Below are positions 30,964 through 51,587 of a stretch of 64,000 nucleotides of DNA, one piece after another (the stretch's first letter is position 1; the number at the start of each line of letters is the position of its first letter). Made by a program: the position numbers and the translations under genes. The notes beneath the pieces are model-generated. The model worked only from the letters and a program-made list of their open reading frames with translations, made no database searches and had not been told where the DNA came from. Origin of the DNA: Xanthomonas sp. DAR 35659 (GTDB taxonomy: Bacteria > Pseudomonadota > Gammaproteobacteria > Xanthomonadales > Xanthomonadaceae); the NCBI RefSeq assembly GCF_041242975.1, contig NZ_CP162488.1, positions 4,206,001 through 4,270,000 of the forward strand. The letters are read 5' to 3'.

Positions 30964-31614
30964 TTATGCCTTGCTAGCCGGACGCACGATCACGTCGCCA
31001 CCGGCAGCGCCAGGCACCGCGCCGCGAATGGCGATCAGGCCACGCTCGACGTCGACCTTGACCACTTCCAGATTCTGCGTGCTCTGCTGCACCGCGCCCA
31101 TGTGGCCGGACATCTTCTTGCCCGGGAAAACGCGACCCGGGGTCTGGCGCTGACCCAGCGAACCCGGCGCGCGATGCGACAGCGAGTTACCGTGGGTGGC
31201 GTCGCCCATGCGGAAGTTGTGCCGCTTGATCGTGCCCTGGAAGCCCTTGCCCTTGGTGACGCCCTGCACGTCGACCTTCTGGCCGACGGCGAAGATGTCC
31301 GCCTTGATCTCGCCGCCGACGGCGAACTCGCCCAGCTGCGCGTCCTCGACGCGGAACTCCCACAGGCCACGGCCGGCTTCGACCTTCGCCTTGGCGAAAT
31401 GGCCGGAGGCGGGCTTGTTGACCAGCGCGGCGCGGCGGGCGCCCACGGTGATCTGCACGGCGCTGTAGCCGTCGGCTTCGACGGTCTTGAGCTGGGTGAT
31501 GCGGTTCGGGGTCGCTTCGATCAGGGTCACCGGGATGGAGCGGCCGTCTTCGGTGAAGACGCGGCTCATGCCGGCCTTGCGGCCCACGAAGCCCAACGAA
31601 TACTTCTTCGTCAT
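30964..31614 (-). CDS. rplC: 50S ribosomal protein L3
   Basis: A 216-residue L3, one of the first proteins to bind 23S rRNA. It begins [20 protein letters not shown], and the loop [34 protein letters not shown] includes the Gln that is methylated in other bacteria. It lies 11 bases after rpsJ. Confidence 0.98.
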   Translation of the reverse strand: MTKKYSLGFVGRKAGMSRVFTEDGRSIPVTLIEATPNRITQLKTVEADGYSAVQITVGARRAALVNKPASGHFAKAKVEAGRGLWEFRVEDAQLGEFAVGGEIKADIFAVGQKVDVQGVTKGKGFQGTIKRHNFRMGDATHGNSLSHRAPGSLGQRQTPGRVFPGKKMSGHMGAVQQSTQNLEVVKVDVERGLIAIRGAVPGAAGGDVIVRPASKA

Positions 31615-31625
31615 GGTCGTAGTCC

Positions 31626-31961
31626 TCAGGTCAACTTGATCTGGACATCGACGCCCGCCGCGAGCTCGAGCTTCATCAGCGCGTCCACGGTCTTGTCGTT
31701 AGGGCCGATGATGTCGAGCACGCGCTTGTGCGTGCGGGTCTCGTACTGGTCGCGCGCGTCCTTGTCGACGTGCGGGGAAACCAGGATGGTGTAGCGTTCG
31801 ATCTTGGTCGGCAGCGGGATCGGGCCGCGCACTTGCGCGCCGGTCCGCTTGGCCGTCTCAACGATCTCGCTGGCCGAACGGTCGATCAGACGATGATCGA
31901 ACGCCTTCAGCCGGATCCGGATCTTCTGATCCGCTTTCTGACCGGTCTTTTGCTCCGCCAT
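31626..31961 (-). CDS. rpsJ: 30S ribosomal protein S10 (NusE)
   Basis: A 111-residue S10, which also joins NusB in antitermination. The core begins [22 protein letters not shown], with the conserved [28 protein letters not shown]. The N-terminus [12 protein letters not shown] makes it about eight residues longer than E. coli S10. ATG at 31961 has GGAACCC upstream. First gene of the S10 operon. Confidence 0.97.
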   Translation of the reverse strand: MAEQKTGQKADQKIRIRLKAFDHRLIDRSASEIVETAKRTGAQVRGPIPLPTKIERYTILVSPHVDKDARDQYETRTHKRVLDIIGPNDKTVDALMKLELAAGVDVQIKLT

Positions 31962-32079
31962 GGCGGTGGGTTCCTTCGTTAAAAGAGCGACGGGCAAGGC
32001 CTCTGGGATACCTGCCCCGAATATTTCCTGACGACGTGTACCGCCGAGCGTCCTGCCAGCGAGGGCCATTCCTCCGCCC

Positions 32080-32115
32080 AAAAACTGGGGCAGACCAGTT
32101 ACCCGGCCTGCCCAG
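32080..32115 (-). terminator. Promoter-proximal hairpin with T-tract in the S10 leader
   Basis: On the minus strand CTGGGCAGGCC pairs with GGTCTGCCCCAG (one bulge, one G-U) across an eight-base loop and is followed by TTTTT. It starts only about 5 bases past the predicted transcription start at the 32123-32151 promoter. It looks like an attenuator. Confidence 0.6.
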
Positions 32116-32122
32116 ACGGAAA

Positions 32123-32151
32123 AGTATAGTGCGCAACTACAGCACCGTCAA
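32123..32151 (-). promoter_or_regulatory. Sigma-70-type promoter of the S10 operon
   Basis: TTGACG (32151-32146) and TATACT (32128-32123) with a 17-base spacer on the minus strand, each five of six consensus bases. It lies about 160 bases before rpsJ. Confidence 0.8.
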
Positions 32152-32272
32152 CAGCGCGAGGCCGTTGAGTGCTCCATGCAGCGCGACCTTCCCGGTCTGG
32201 CGAACACGAGGGGCATCCTGCCTCTCTTTTCGCGATATATCCGGCGCCCTACCCAGGAACGCCGAGCCGCGC

Positions 32273-32301
32273 ATTATAGCGACGACTTCACGCCTCCGCA
32301 A
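32273..32301 (-). promoter_or_regulatory. Second, upstream promoter candidate for the S10 operon
   Basis: TTGCGG (32301-32296) and a perfect TATAAT (32278-32273) with a 17-base spacer on the minus strand, just past the tuf1 terminator. The -35 is weak. Confidence 0.5.
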
Positions 32302-32349
32302 CACCACACGGCAACAAACCGCAAGAATCGGTGCATGCCCGGAAACGAC

Positions 32350-32375
32350 GAAGGGCCGGCTTGCGCCGACCCTTC
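32350..32375 (-). terminator. Hairpin terminator of tuf1 (str operon)
   Basis: Eleven-base arms (gaagggccggc at 32350-32360, gccgacccttc at 32365-32375, one G-U) with a four-base loop. The minus strand then reads GTCGTTTCC, a weak T-tract. It lies 60 bases past the tuf1 stop. Confidence 0.65.
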
Positions 32376-32434
32376 GCGATGCCGGCGACCGCGGTCGCTG
32401 GCGATTCAAGCGGCGGCCTACGCCGCCGGAGGCA

Positions 32435-33625
<1,191 letters not shown>

Positions 33626-33649
33626 GATGTTTTCTACCTTCCAATTCGT

Positions 33650-33715
33650 AATGGGGACAGGGAGCCGGGACCCGGGACTGGCGATGCCCGCGTCCCGAAT
33701 CCCGTCTCGCTAATC

Positions 33716-33718
<3 letters not shown>
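33650..33718. repeat. GGGAAT-type inverted repeat, degenerate copy B (tuf1-fusA spacer)
   Basis: Left arm with aatggggacaggg and gggacccggga (33650-33681), right arm gtcccgaatcccg and taatctca (33692-33718). It is the most decayed of the seven copies but keeps the cgaatccc unit. Confidence 0.45.
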
Positions 33719-35806
<2,088 letters not shown>

Positions 35807-35946
35807 AGGGAGCCTCTCAGAATTCTTGGATTGCGGATGGCCGAACGCCGCCTTGCGGCGGCCTTCGGATTTGTGCGGCGCTCGATGGCGCAGCTAGCAG
35901 CACTTCTAGATAGTGCTGACGGGCCCCGTTTCCAAGGCCCGGAAGG

Positions 35947-36414
35947 TCACCAGCGGTAGTGCGCGAACGCCTTGTTCGCTTCCGCCATGCGGTGGGTTTC
36001 TTCACGCTTCTTGATGGCGCCGCCACGGTTTTCCGAGGCGTCGACCAGCTCGGCCGCGAGCTTGCGCGGCATCGAGTTCTCGCCGCGCTTGCGCGCCGAG
36101 TCGATCAGCCAGCGCATCGCCAGCGCCATGCGACGGGAGGAACGCACCTCGACCGGCACCTGGTAGGTGGCGCCGCCGACGCGACGCGACTTGACTTCGA
36201 CCGCCGGAGCGACGTTGTCCAGCGCCTTCTGCACCAGCTCGACCGCGTTGGGGTTCTTCTCGCCGATGACGTCCATCGCGCCGTAGACGATCTTTTCGGC
36301 GACCGACTTCTTGCCGCTCAGCATCACCATGTTGATGAAGCGGGCGATGGTTTCGCTCCCGTGCTTGGGATCCGGGAGAACGGCGCGCTGCGGCGTATTA
36401 CCTTTACGAGACAT
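35947..36414 (-). CDS. rpsG: 30S ribosomal protein S7
   Basis: A 155-residue S7, which nucleates assembly of the 30S head. It has the segments [23 protein letters not shown] and [25 protein letters not shown]. It is the str-operon repressor in E. coli. It is 12 bases after rpsL. Confidence 0.98.
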   Translation of the reverse strand: MSRKGNTPQRAVLPDPKHGSETIARFINMVMLSGKKSVAEKIVYGAMDVIGEKNPNAVELVQKALDNVAPAVEVKSRRVGGATYQVPVEVRSSRRMALAMRWLIDSARKRGENSMPRKLAAELVDASENRGGAIKKREETHRMAEANKAFAHYRW

Positions 36415-36426
36415 GAGTACTTTCCC

Positions 36427-36801
36427 TTAGCTCTTCGGACGCTTGGCGCCGTACTTGGAACGGCCCTGGCGGCGCTTGGCGACGCCGGCGGCGTCGAGCG
36501 AACCGCGCACGGTGTGGTAGCGCACGCCCGGCAGGTCCTTGACGCGGCCGCCGCGGATCAGGACCACGGAGTGCTCCTGCAGGTTGTGGCCTTCGCCGCC
36601 GATGTAGCTGATGACCTCTTCCTGGTTCGTCAGGCGCACCTTGGCGACCTTACGCAGGGCCGAGTTCGGCTTCTTCGGGGTGGTGGTGTACACGCGCGTG
36701 CAGACGCCACGGCGCTGCGGGCACTTGTCCAGCGCCGGAGAGGCGCTCTTGTAGGTGGTCGCCTGCCGCGGCTTGCGGACCAGCTGGTTGATCGTCGCCA
36801 T
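36427..36801 (-). CDS. rpsL: 30S ribosomal protein S12
   Basis: A 124-residue S12 of the decoding centre, [34 protein letters not shown]. Lys43 in the [12 protein letters not shown] loop and Lys in [13 protein letters not shown] are both the streptomycin-sensitive wild type. The ATG at 36801 is the family start; the open frame upstream is leader. First gene of the str operon. Confidence 0.98.
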   Translation of the reverse strand: MATINQLVRKPRQATTYKSASPALDKCPQRRGVCTRVYTTTPKKPNSALRKVAKVRLTNQEEVISYIGGEGHNLQEHSVVLIRGGRVKDLPGVRYHTVRGSLDAAGVAKRRQGRSKYGAKRPKS

Positions 36802-36851
36802 CAGTGGATTCTTCTGATTGAGGCCGTGGGGCCTGGATGCGTGAAAACGAA

Positions 36852-36874
36852 GGCAGGCCGAAGGACGGCCTGCC
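36852..36874 (-). promoter_or_regulatory. Promoter-proximal hairpin in the rpsL leader
   Basis: On the minus strand GGCAGGCCG-TCCTT-CGGCCTGCC is a perfect nine-base stem followed by TTCGTTTTC. It begins about four bases after the expected transcription start. The position and form parallel the hairpin in the rpsJ leader. Confidence 0.55.
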
Positions 36875-36884
36875 GAGACAGGAA

Positions 36885-36914
36885 AGTATAGCGGGCAAGT
36901 CAAAGCGCCGTCAA
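36885..36914 (-). promoter_or_regulatory. Sigma-70-type promoter of the str operon
   Basis: TTGACG (36914-36909) and TATACT (36890-36885) with an 18-base spacer on the minus strand, about 85 bases before rpsL. The two hexamers are the same as those of the S10 promoter at 32123-32151. Confidence 0.75.
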
Positions 36915-36991
36915 CTCAACGGAATTTTTACTTGCTGGCCCATCCGGGGCCGGAATACGGGGCGCTTCCGCTGCGCCCCCTTCCGCTTGGT

Positions 36992-37019
36992 AGACCGGCC
37001 CCGCGGGCGGGACCGGTCT
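36992..37019 (-). terminator. Hairpin after rpoC
   Basis: AGACCGG/CCGGTCT arms around a GC-rich 14-base loop, starting 12 bases past the rpoC stop. No T-tract follows, so termination here would be weak or Rho-assisted. Confidence 0.4.
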
Positions 37020-37031
37020 CCGGCCGACTGC

Positions 37032-41249
<4,218 letters not shown>

Positions 41250-41260
41250 TTGATTTCTCC

Positions 41261-41378
41261 GGGAATCGGGAATAGCGAATAGGGAATCGTTGGAAGCGGA
41301 GAGTCGGGACAGGAACGCCGGCGGCCGATTGGCACGCGCCCGGGCGATTTCCTAGTCCCGACTCCTCATTCCCTGCCC

Positions 41379-41380
<2 letters not shown>
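41261..41380. repeat. GGGAAT-type inverted repeat, copy C (rpoB-rpoC spacer)
   Basis: Left arm gggaatcgggaatagcgaat plus agggaatcg (41261-41289), right arm with cctagtcccgactcctcattccc (41351-41380). It lies in the short spacer between two co-transcribed essential genes. Confidence 0.6.
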
Positions 41381-45530
<4,150 letters not shown>

Positions 45531-45667
45531 GAGGTATCACCTTGGCTGATGCGGGCCACGCGTCCGCGGCCCTGAGTGAACATAAATTGTCAGTTGGAAG
45601 TCGCTGGTATTGCCGGCACCAGCACGCCTTCTCCCGCTACTTCCAACTACCAACTCGGTGGTGAAGC

Positions 45668-45751
45668 GGGGAATGGGGAATGGGGAAAGGGGAATCGTGG
45701 AGCGCACGCGACGCGGCTTTCCGATTCTCCATTCCCTATTCCCGATTCCCG
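45668..45751. repeat. GGGAAT-type inverted repeat, copy D (rplL-rpoB spacer)
   Basis: Left arm with three ggggaa(t) units (45668-45697), right arm ccgattctccattccc and tattcccgattcccg (45721-45751). Near-complete complementarity would give a long stem on the transcript. Confidence 0.7.
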
Positions 45752-45764
45752 CCTGAAACGGCCA

Positions 45765-45792
45765 AAGGCCGGGGGCTTTCGCCCCCAGCCTT
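45765..45792 (-). terminator. Attenuator-like hairpin between rplL and rpoB
   Basis: On the minus strand AAGGCTGGGGGC-GAAA-GCCCCCGGCCTT is a 12-base stem (one G-U) with a GNRA loop. It is followed by TGGCCGTTTC, without a strong T-tract. E. coli has a partial terminator at the same place that lowers rpoBC relative to rplJL. Confidence 0.6.
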
Positions 45793-45832
45793 CAGTGCAT
45801 CGCCTTGTACGGCTGGCGATGCAAGGGACTGC

Positions 45833-46201
45833 TTACTTGACTTCGACCTTCGCGCCAGCGGCTTCCAGGTCCTTCTTGAACTTGTCGGCGTCTTCCTTCG
45901 ACACGGCTTCCTTCAGCACGCCGCCGGCCTCGGTGAGGTCCTTGGCTTCCTTCAGGCCCAGGCCGGTGATGGCGCGGACGGCCTTGATGACGTCGACCTT
46001 CTTGGCGCCGGCGTCGATCAGGATGACGTTGAACTCGGTCTGCTCTTCGACCGGCGCGGCGGCCACGGCCGGACCGGCAGCGGCGACCGGGGCGGCGGCG
46101 GAGACGCCGAACTTGTCTTCGATGGCCTTGACCAGCTCCATCACTTCCATGAGGGTCTTTTCGGCGATTGCGTCGACGATCTGCTCGTTAGACAGGGACA
46201 T
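45833..46201 (-). CDS. rplL: 50S ribosomal protein L7/L12
   Basis: A 122-residue stalk protein, [28 protein letters not shown]. The N-terminal dimerisation domain is followed by an Ala-rich hinge (about residues 35-52) and the C-terminal factor-binding domain ([20 protein letters not shown]). It recruits the translational GTPases. It lies 63 bases after rplJ. Confidence 0.98.
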   Translation of the reverse strand: MSLSNEQIVDAIAEKTLMEVMELVKAIEDKFGVSAAAPVAAAGPAVAAAPVEEQTEFNVILIDAGAKKVDVIKAVRAITGLGLKEAKDLTEAGGVLKEAVSKEDADKFKKDLEAAGAKVEVK

Positions 46202-46264
46202 TGTGATTACCTTTGGAATTTTTTCTGGATGAGGTTCTAGTGAACCGTTTCAGGTGTCGCGAAC

Positions 46265-46807
46265 TTAAGCCGTTTCGGCCGGGGCTTCCGCTTCGGCGTC
46301 GGCGGGAGCGGCGTCGCCGCCACCCTGCTTGTCGCCCACGGCCTTGACCGCGCGGGCGAACATGCTCGCCGGCTCGGCCAGCACGCGTGCCAGCATGGCC
46401 AGCGCCTGCTCGCGGGTCGGCAGCGACGCCAACACCTCGAGGTGAGCGGCCGGATACAGCTGGCCACCCAGCGACACGACCTTGGCCTGCAGCTTGTCGT
46501 TACCCTTGGCGAATTCCTTGATCAGACGACCGGCAGCGCCGGGTTCTTCCGTCGAGAACGCATACAGCAGCGGACCGACCAGCGCGTCCTGGACGCACTC
46601 GTATTCGGTACCGGCAACGGCACGCGCGGCCAGGGTGTTCTTGACAACACGCAAGTACACACCGGTTTCGCGCGCCTTCTTGCGCATCGCGGTCATTTGC
46701 GAGACCGTGATGCCGGCGTACTCGGCAGCAACCAAGGAGTGGGCCTTCGCGGCGACGTCGGCCAGTTCGGCGACGACTTCTTGCTTCTGGGACAGATTGA
46801 GAGCCAT
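46265..46807 (-). CDS. rplJ: 50S ribosomal protein L10
   Basis: A 180-residue L10, [32 protein letters not shown], with the [13 protein letters not shown] segment; the C-terminal helix binds L7/L12 dimers. The final acidic Ala-rich stretch ([16 protein letters not shown]) is an extension beyond E. coli L10. Preceded by a long leader. In E. coli L10 represses its own operon there. Confidence 0.97.
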   Translation of the reverse strand: MALNLSQKQEVVAELADVAAKAHSLVAAEYAGITVSQMTAMRKKARETGVYLRVVKNTLAARAVAGTEYECVQDALVGPLLYAFSTEEPGAAGRLIKEFAKGNDKLQAKVVSLGGQLYPAAHLEVLASLPTREQALAMLARVLAEPASMFARAVKAVGDKQGGGDAAPADAEAEAPAETA

Positions 46808-47291
46808 TGCACTCCTCCGTTAAAGCTGGGAGTTGGGATTGGTGATTCGGGATTCGTCAGGAGCCGCAACGCCGCTCTTGCCAATCCCCAATCTCTAATC
46901 TCGTATCCCCGCTTCAAACTTACTCCGCTCGCGGCTCCTGCCGCTTGCGGTCCTGGGCGGCCTCCATCCTGGATGCCGGGGATGCCGCATGGCATCCCAG
47001 TTGGTGGCCGTTCCAGACCTGGCCTGAGCGCGCCCGGGACACCGGACTGGCCTGCACCAGAAAAACTCCAGAAAGGCGGCACCATCTACGCCGGCGCGTC
47101 CCCGAGGGGACTGGATTAAGCGATCCCGCTGGACCGACGGCGACTCCTTGCCGTGTCGAGCTTCCGTGCCCGTCGTCGGTATGCGCAGACCGCGCCTGCG
47201 GTCTTTGACGGCTTCGCTTCGGGTTGCCCCTCGGCGACGCCTTCAAAAGGTGACACCGGCGCCGCACCTTGCGGGCGGCGCCGTGTTGCGA
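46808..47291 (-). promoter_or_regulatory. Long rplA-rplJ leader region
   Basis: A 484-base spacer without a protein gene. On the minus strand it shows a GGCGCCGC-type hairpin just after rplA (about 47263-47287), a GCCTTTCTGGAGTTTTTCTGG segment near 47060, and a perfect GGGATGCC/GGCATCCC stem (46979-46998). A repeat copy ends it (46827-46911). By position it should contain the L10-binding leader. The exact motif needs a covariance search. Confidence 0.55.
46827..46911. repeat. GGGAAT-type inverted repeat, copy E (rplJ leader)
   Basis: Left arm gggagttgggattggtgatt and cgggattcg (46827-46856), right arm ccaatccccaatctctaatc and tcgtatcccc (46880-46911). It sits 20 bases before the rplJ start codon. 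Confidence 0.6.
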
Positions 47292-47990
47292 TTACTTCAG
47301 GGACAGCGAGGCCTGATCGACGGTGACGCCCGGACCCATGGTCGAGCTCACCGAGATCTTCTGCAGGTAGGTGCCCTTCGAGGTCGCCGGCTTGGCCTTG
47401 ACCAGGTCCAGCAACAGCGCCTGCAGGTTGTTCTTCAGCGCTTCGTCTTCGAAGCTGGCCTTGCCGATGGTGCAGTGGATGATGCCGGCCTTGTCGGTAC
47501 GGTAACGCACCTGACCCGACTTGGCGTTCTTCACCGCCTCGGCCGGGTTCGCGGACACGGTACCGACCTTGGGGTTCGGCATCAGGCCGCGCGGGCCCAG
47601 CAGGGTGCCCAGCTTACCGACGACGCGCATCGCGTCCGGGGTGGCGATGACCACGTCGTAGTTCAAGTCGCCGCCCTGCATCTTCTCGGCCAGGTCGTCC
47701 ATGCCCACCGCCTCGGCACCCGCGGCCAGGGCTTCGTCAGCCTTGGCGCCGGCCGGGGCGAACACCGCCACACGCACGCTCTTGCCGGTACCGGCCGGCA
47801 GCACGGTGGAACCGCGCACCTGCTGGTCGGACTTCTTGGCATCCACGCCCAGGCGCACGGCCACGTCGACGGCTTCGACGAACTTGGCCTTGCTGGTGGA
47901 CTTGACGATCTTCAGCGCTTCGTCGATCGAATACGCCTTGCCCGGCTGCACGGCAGCACGGATTGCTTTCTGTCGCTTGGTCTGTGCCAT
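47292..47990 (-). CDS. rplA: 50S ribosomal protein L1
   Basis: A 232-residue L1 of the mobile stalk near the E site. It has [28 protein letters not shown], then [18 protein letters not shown] and [20 protein letters not shown]. Represses the L11 operon in E. coli. It lies three bases after rplK. Confidence 0.98.
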   Translation of the reverse strand: MAQTKRQKAIRAAVQPGKAYSIDEALKIVKSTSKAKFVEAVDVAVRLGVDAKKSDQQVRGSTVLPAGTGKSVRVAVFAPAGAKADEALAAGAEAVGMDDLAEKMQGGDLNYDVVIATPDAMRVVGKLGTLLGPRGLMPNPKVGTVSANPAEAVKNAKSGQVRYRTDKAGIIHCTIGKASFEDEALKNNLQALLLDLVKAKPATSKGTYLQKISVSSTMGPGVTVDQASLSLK

Positions 47991-47993
47991 CGC

Positions 47994-48422
47994 TTAACCC
48001 TCCACCGTCAGGCCCATGCTGCGGGCGGAGCCCGCAATCGTCCGCACCGCCGCTTCCAGCTCGGCCGCCGTCAGGTCGGCTTCCTTCGCCTTGGCGATCT
48101 CTTCCAGCTGCTTGCGGGTGACCTTGCCCACCTTCTCGGTGTTCGGGCGCTTGGAACCGGAGGTGACGCCTGCGGCCTTCTTCAACAGCACGCTCGCGGG
48201 GGTGCTCTTGGTGATGAAGGTGAAGGTACGGTCCGAATAGGCCGTGATGATGACCGGAGTGGGCAGGCCCGGCTCCAGCTTCTGCGTGGCGGCATTGAAC
48301 GCCTTGCAGAATTCCATGATGTTCAGGCCGCGCTGACCCAGCGCAGGACCGACCGGCGGCGAGGGGTTGGCCTGACCGGCCTTCACCTGCAGCTTGATGT
48401 AACCGACGACTTTCTTTGCCAT
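47994..48422 (-). CDS. rplK: 50S ribosomal protein L11
   Basis: A 142-residue L11 of the GTPase-associated centre, needed for RelA activation and the target region for thiostrepton. It carries [31 protein letters not shown], and the C-terminus ends [13 protein letters not shown]. An extended -10 promoter lies about 150 bases upstream. Confidence 0.98.
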   Translation of the reverse strand: MAKKVVGYIKLQVKAGQANPSPPVGPALGQRGLNIMEFCKAFNAATQKLEPGLPTPVIITAYSDRTFTFITKSTPASVLLKKAAGVTSGSKRPNTEKVGKVTRKQLEEIAKAKEADLTAAELEAAVRTIAGSARSMGLTVEG

Positions 48423-48518
48423 TTTAGTGTCTCCGGGTGCTAGCGCCCAAACCGCAGGCTCCCCATCGCGACGGGAAAATCACGTGTCCCGCCATCACGT
48501 TTTTGAAGTGCGCAGAAA

Positions 48519-48540
48519 GCCGCCTCGCGGCGGCTTCCGT
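48519..48540 (-). other. Hairpin in the rplK leader
   Basis: On the minus strand GAAGCCGCC-GCGA-GGCGGCTTTC gives a stem with a GNRA loop. It lies between the promoter candidate and rplK. Confidence 0.5.
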
Positions 48541-48575
48541 TCTGCCCGGCGGCTTGCCTGGACAGGGAGCCGCGC

Positions 48576-48584
48576 AGTATAGCA
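48576..48584 (-). promoter_or_regulatory. Extended -10 promoter candidate for rplK
   Basis: TGC-TATACT on the minus strand in the nusG-rplK spacer, about 150 bases before rplK. No good -35 at 17 bases; the TGn extension compensates. Confidence 0.6.
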
Positions 48585-48622
48585 GAGATTTTGGCGCCCG
48601 GCGCAGCCGCGCCGGGGCGGGC

Positions 48623-49180
48623 TCAGGCCTTCTCGACCTGGCCGAACTCCAGCTCCACCGGGGTGGAACGGCCGAAGATCAGCACCGCCACGCGCAGGCG
48701 GCTCTTCTCGTAGTTGACTTCCTCGACCACGCCGTTGAAGTCGTTGAACGGGCCATCGGTGACGCGAACCATTTGGCCCGGCTCGAACAGCACCTTCGGA
48801 CGCGGCTTCTCCACGCCATCCTGCACGCGCTGCAGGATCGCATCGGCCTCTTCGTCGCGGATCGGCAACGGACGGTCGGCGGTGCCGCCGATGAAGCCCA
48901 TCACCTTCGGGGTTTCCTTGACCAGGTGCCAGCTTTCGTTGTCGATGCGCGGGATGCCGCCTTCCTCGTGGGTCTCGATCTGCACCAGCACGTAGCCCGG
49001 GAAGAACTTGCGCTCGGAACGGCGCTTCTGGCCGGAGCGCATCTCGATCACTTCCTCGGTGGGCACCAGCACGTCGCCGAAGCGCTCCTGCATCTCGTCA
49101 CGCACAATACGGTCGCGCAGCGCTTGCGCCACGGACTTCTCGAAGCCTGAATAGGCGTGAACGACATACCAACGCTTCAC
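48623..49180 (-). CDS. nusG: Transcription termination/antitermination protein NusG
   Basis: A 185-residue NusG. The N-terminal domain ([25 protein letters not shown]) binds the polymerase clamp. The KOW domain ([33 protein letters not shown], about residues 130-165) binds Rho or S10. It couples transcription to translation. It lies 13 bases after secE. Confidence 0.98.
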   Translation of the reverse strand: MKRWYVVHAYSGFEKSVAQALRDRIVRDEMQERFGDVLVPTEEVIEMRSGQKRRSERKFFPGYVLVQIETHEEGGIPRIDNESWHLVKETPKVMGFIGGTADRPLPIRDEEADAILQRVQDGVEKPRPKVLFEPGQMVRVTDGPFNDFNGVVEEVNYEKSRLRVAVLIFGRSTPVELEFGQVEKA

Positions 49181-49193
49181 TGCTGCACTCTCC

Positions 49194-49607
49194 TCAACGA
49201 CTCACGAACCACTGCATCAGCTTCTGGATCAGGAAATCGAACCCGCCCAGCAGCAGACTCAGAATGATCACCACCACGATCACGACCCAGGTGGTGCGGA
49301 TCGCTTCCTGGCGGGTCGGCCACACCACCTTGCGCAACTCGAAGCGGGACTCGGAGATGAACTCGCGGGCCTCGCGCCCCTTGGCGGTCAGCAGGAACAC
49401 CGCGGCCGCTGCGACCAGCCCGACGATGACCGCCAGACCACGCAACGGACCGGACCAACTCCCCAGCTGTGCCGCGCGACTCGGCTCGCCGAACCAGAAC
49501 CAGACAAACAGGCCAGCGACCACCAGCAGCGCAGCGATGACGTACTTGACGATATCGCCACCCGAGGAAGCGGTGGTGCCTTTGGAATGCTCGATCTTGC
49601 TGTTCAT
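49194..49607 (-). CDS. secE: Protein translocase subunit SecE
   Basis: A 137-residue SecE of the three-helix type. Two N-terminal hydrophobic segments are about residues 23-42 and 55-73. An amphipathic [24 protein letters not shown] and the final helix [27 protein letters not shown] complete the conserved SecE core. It stabilises SecY. It lies between tRNA-Trp and nusG. Confidence 0.96.
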   Translation of the reverse strand: MNSKIEHSKGTTASSGGDIVKYVIAALLVVAGLFVWFWFGEPSRAAQLGSWSGPLRGLAVIVGLVAAAAVFLLTAKGREAREFISESRFELRKVVWPTRQEAIRTTWVVIVVVIILSLLLGGFDFLIQKLMQWFVSR

Positions 49608-49657
49608 CCGACTCTTGCGGCTATGCGACCAAGGTCACTGGATAGGGAGCGGCAGAT

Positions 49658-49733
<76 letters not shown>

Positions 49734-49763
49734 GTACTAAGAACGCTGCACTTCCCTTAGACG

Positions 49764-49892
49764 GCGAAGGCGGACCGAAGGTTCCGGCCCGCCCTTCGCT
49801 GAACCCGACGGCCGAAGCCGCCTGTACTTCGCCACACTTCGGCGACCGAAGTCGCCGTCATATGGACGCATCCGGCGGCCAAGGCCGCCGGA
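49764..49892 (-). other. Array of four hairpins between tuf2 and tRNA-Trp
   Basis: In the 164-base spacer the minus strand can fold into four consecutive stems: a TCCGGCGGCC/GGCCGCCGGA palindrome (49871-49892), GGCGAC-TTCG-GTCGCC (49841-49856), CGGC-TTCG-GCCG (49809-49820), and a longer imperfect GCGAAGG/CCTTCGC stem (49764-49799). Two have the stable C(UUCG)G loop. Confidence 0.7.
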
Positions 49893-49897
49893 GGGCA

Positions 49898-51088
<1,191 letters not shown>

Positions 51089-51133
51089 GGCTGCTTCTTC
51101 TCGGTGATCGTAGAAAGATGTGACGACTGAATA

Positions 51134-51209
51134 TGGTGCTCACGAAAGGAATCGAACCTTCGACCTCCTCCTTACCAAGGAGGTGCTCTACCGACTGAGC
51201 TACGTGAGC
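51134..51209 (-). tRNA. tRNA-Thr (GGT)
   Basis: Seventy-six bases: acceptor GCTCACG/CGTGAGC, D-arm TAGCTCAGTCGGTAGAGCA, anticodon loop TTGGTAA (GGT at 51176-51174), T-loop GGTTCGATTCC and CCA end. Third tRNA of the tuf2 operon. Confidence 0.95.
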
Positions 51210-51239
51210 GTTGTTCTATTGTGACACAAGCGCGTTCAA

Positions 51240-51313
51240 TGGAGCGGGAGACGGGAATCGAACCCGCACCATCAGCTTGGAAGGCTGAGGTTCTACCGTT
51301 GAACTACTCCCGC
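51240..51313 (-). tRNA. tRNA-Gly (TCC)
   Basis: Seventy-four bases: acceptor GCGGGAG/CTCCCGC, D-arm TAGTTCAACGGTAGAAC, anticodon loop CTTCCAA (TCC at 51281-51279), T-loop GGTTCGATTCC and CCA end. Confidence 0.95.
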
Positions 51314-51345
51314 TACGGGATGCCGCACTGCCACAACAAAAAAAC

Positions 51346-51431
51346 TGGTGGAGGGAGGTGGATTCGAACCACCGAAGGCGTAAGCCAGCAGATTTACAGT
51401 CTGCCCCCGTTGGCCGCTTGGGTATCCCTCC
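51346..51431 (-). tRNA. tRNA-Tyr (GTA)
   Basis: Eighty-six bases with a long variable arm, typical for tRNA-Tyr: acceptor GGAGGGA/TCCCTCC, anticodon loop CTGTAAA (GTA at 51397-51395), variable arm around GGCTTACGCC, and CCA end. First gene of the tRNA-tuf2 operon. Confidence 0.95.
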
Positions 51432-51490
51432 AACTGCCCACTCGGACCCGGCTGCGAAGCCGAAATCAGAGAGGGGTGAAACAGCCCGCT

Positions 51491-51519
51491 ATTCTTCCCT
51501 GACATCCCCGCCTTGTCAA
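51491..51519 (-). promoter_or_regulatory. Promoter of the tRNA-Tyr-Gly-Thr-tuf2 operon
   Basis: A perfect TTGACA -35 (51519-51514), 17-base spacer and AAGAAT -10 (51496-51491) on the minus strand, followed by a GC-rich discriminator (AGCGGGC), as in stringently controlled stable-RNA promoters. About 60 bases before tRNA-Tyr. Confidence 0.8.
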
Positions 51520-51562
51520 CAGTATTTTGACGCGATGTCGCAGGAAATCGTCGTTGCCCGCA

Positions 51563-51581
51563 CGCGCCCGGCCAGGGCGCG
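51563..51581 (-). terminator. Hairpin after ychF
   Basis: CGCGCCC-loop-GGGCGCG, seven perfect base pairs, six bases past the ychF stop. It lacks a T-tract, so it may be only a partial end of the lolB-to-ychF transcript. Confidence 0.4.
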
Positions 51582-51587
51582 CGCGCA

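Larger units (their letters stand above)
31962..32434 (-). promoter_or_regulatory. S10-operon upstream region (tuf1-rpsJ spacer)
   Basis: This 473-base spacer has no protein gene. On the minus strand it holds the tuf1 terminator hairpin (32350-32375), two promoter candidates (32273-32301 and 32123-32151), and an attenuator-like hairpin (32080-32115). About 120 bases of untranslated leader then precede rpsJ. Confidence 0.7.

Noticed and set aside
36427..36801. Possible streptomycin-resistance substitutions in S12
   Set aside because: Both diagnostic Lys positions are the sensitive type.
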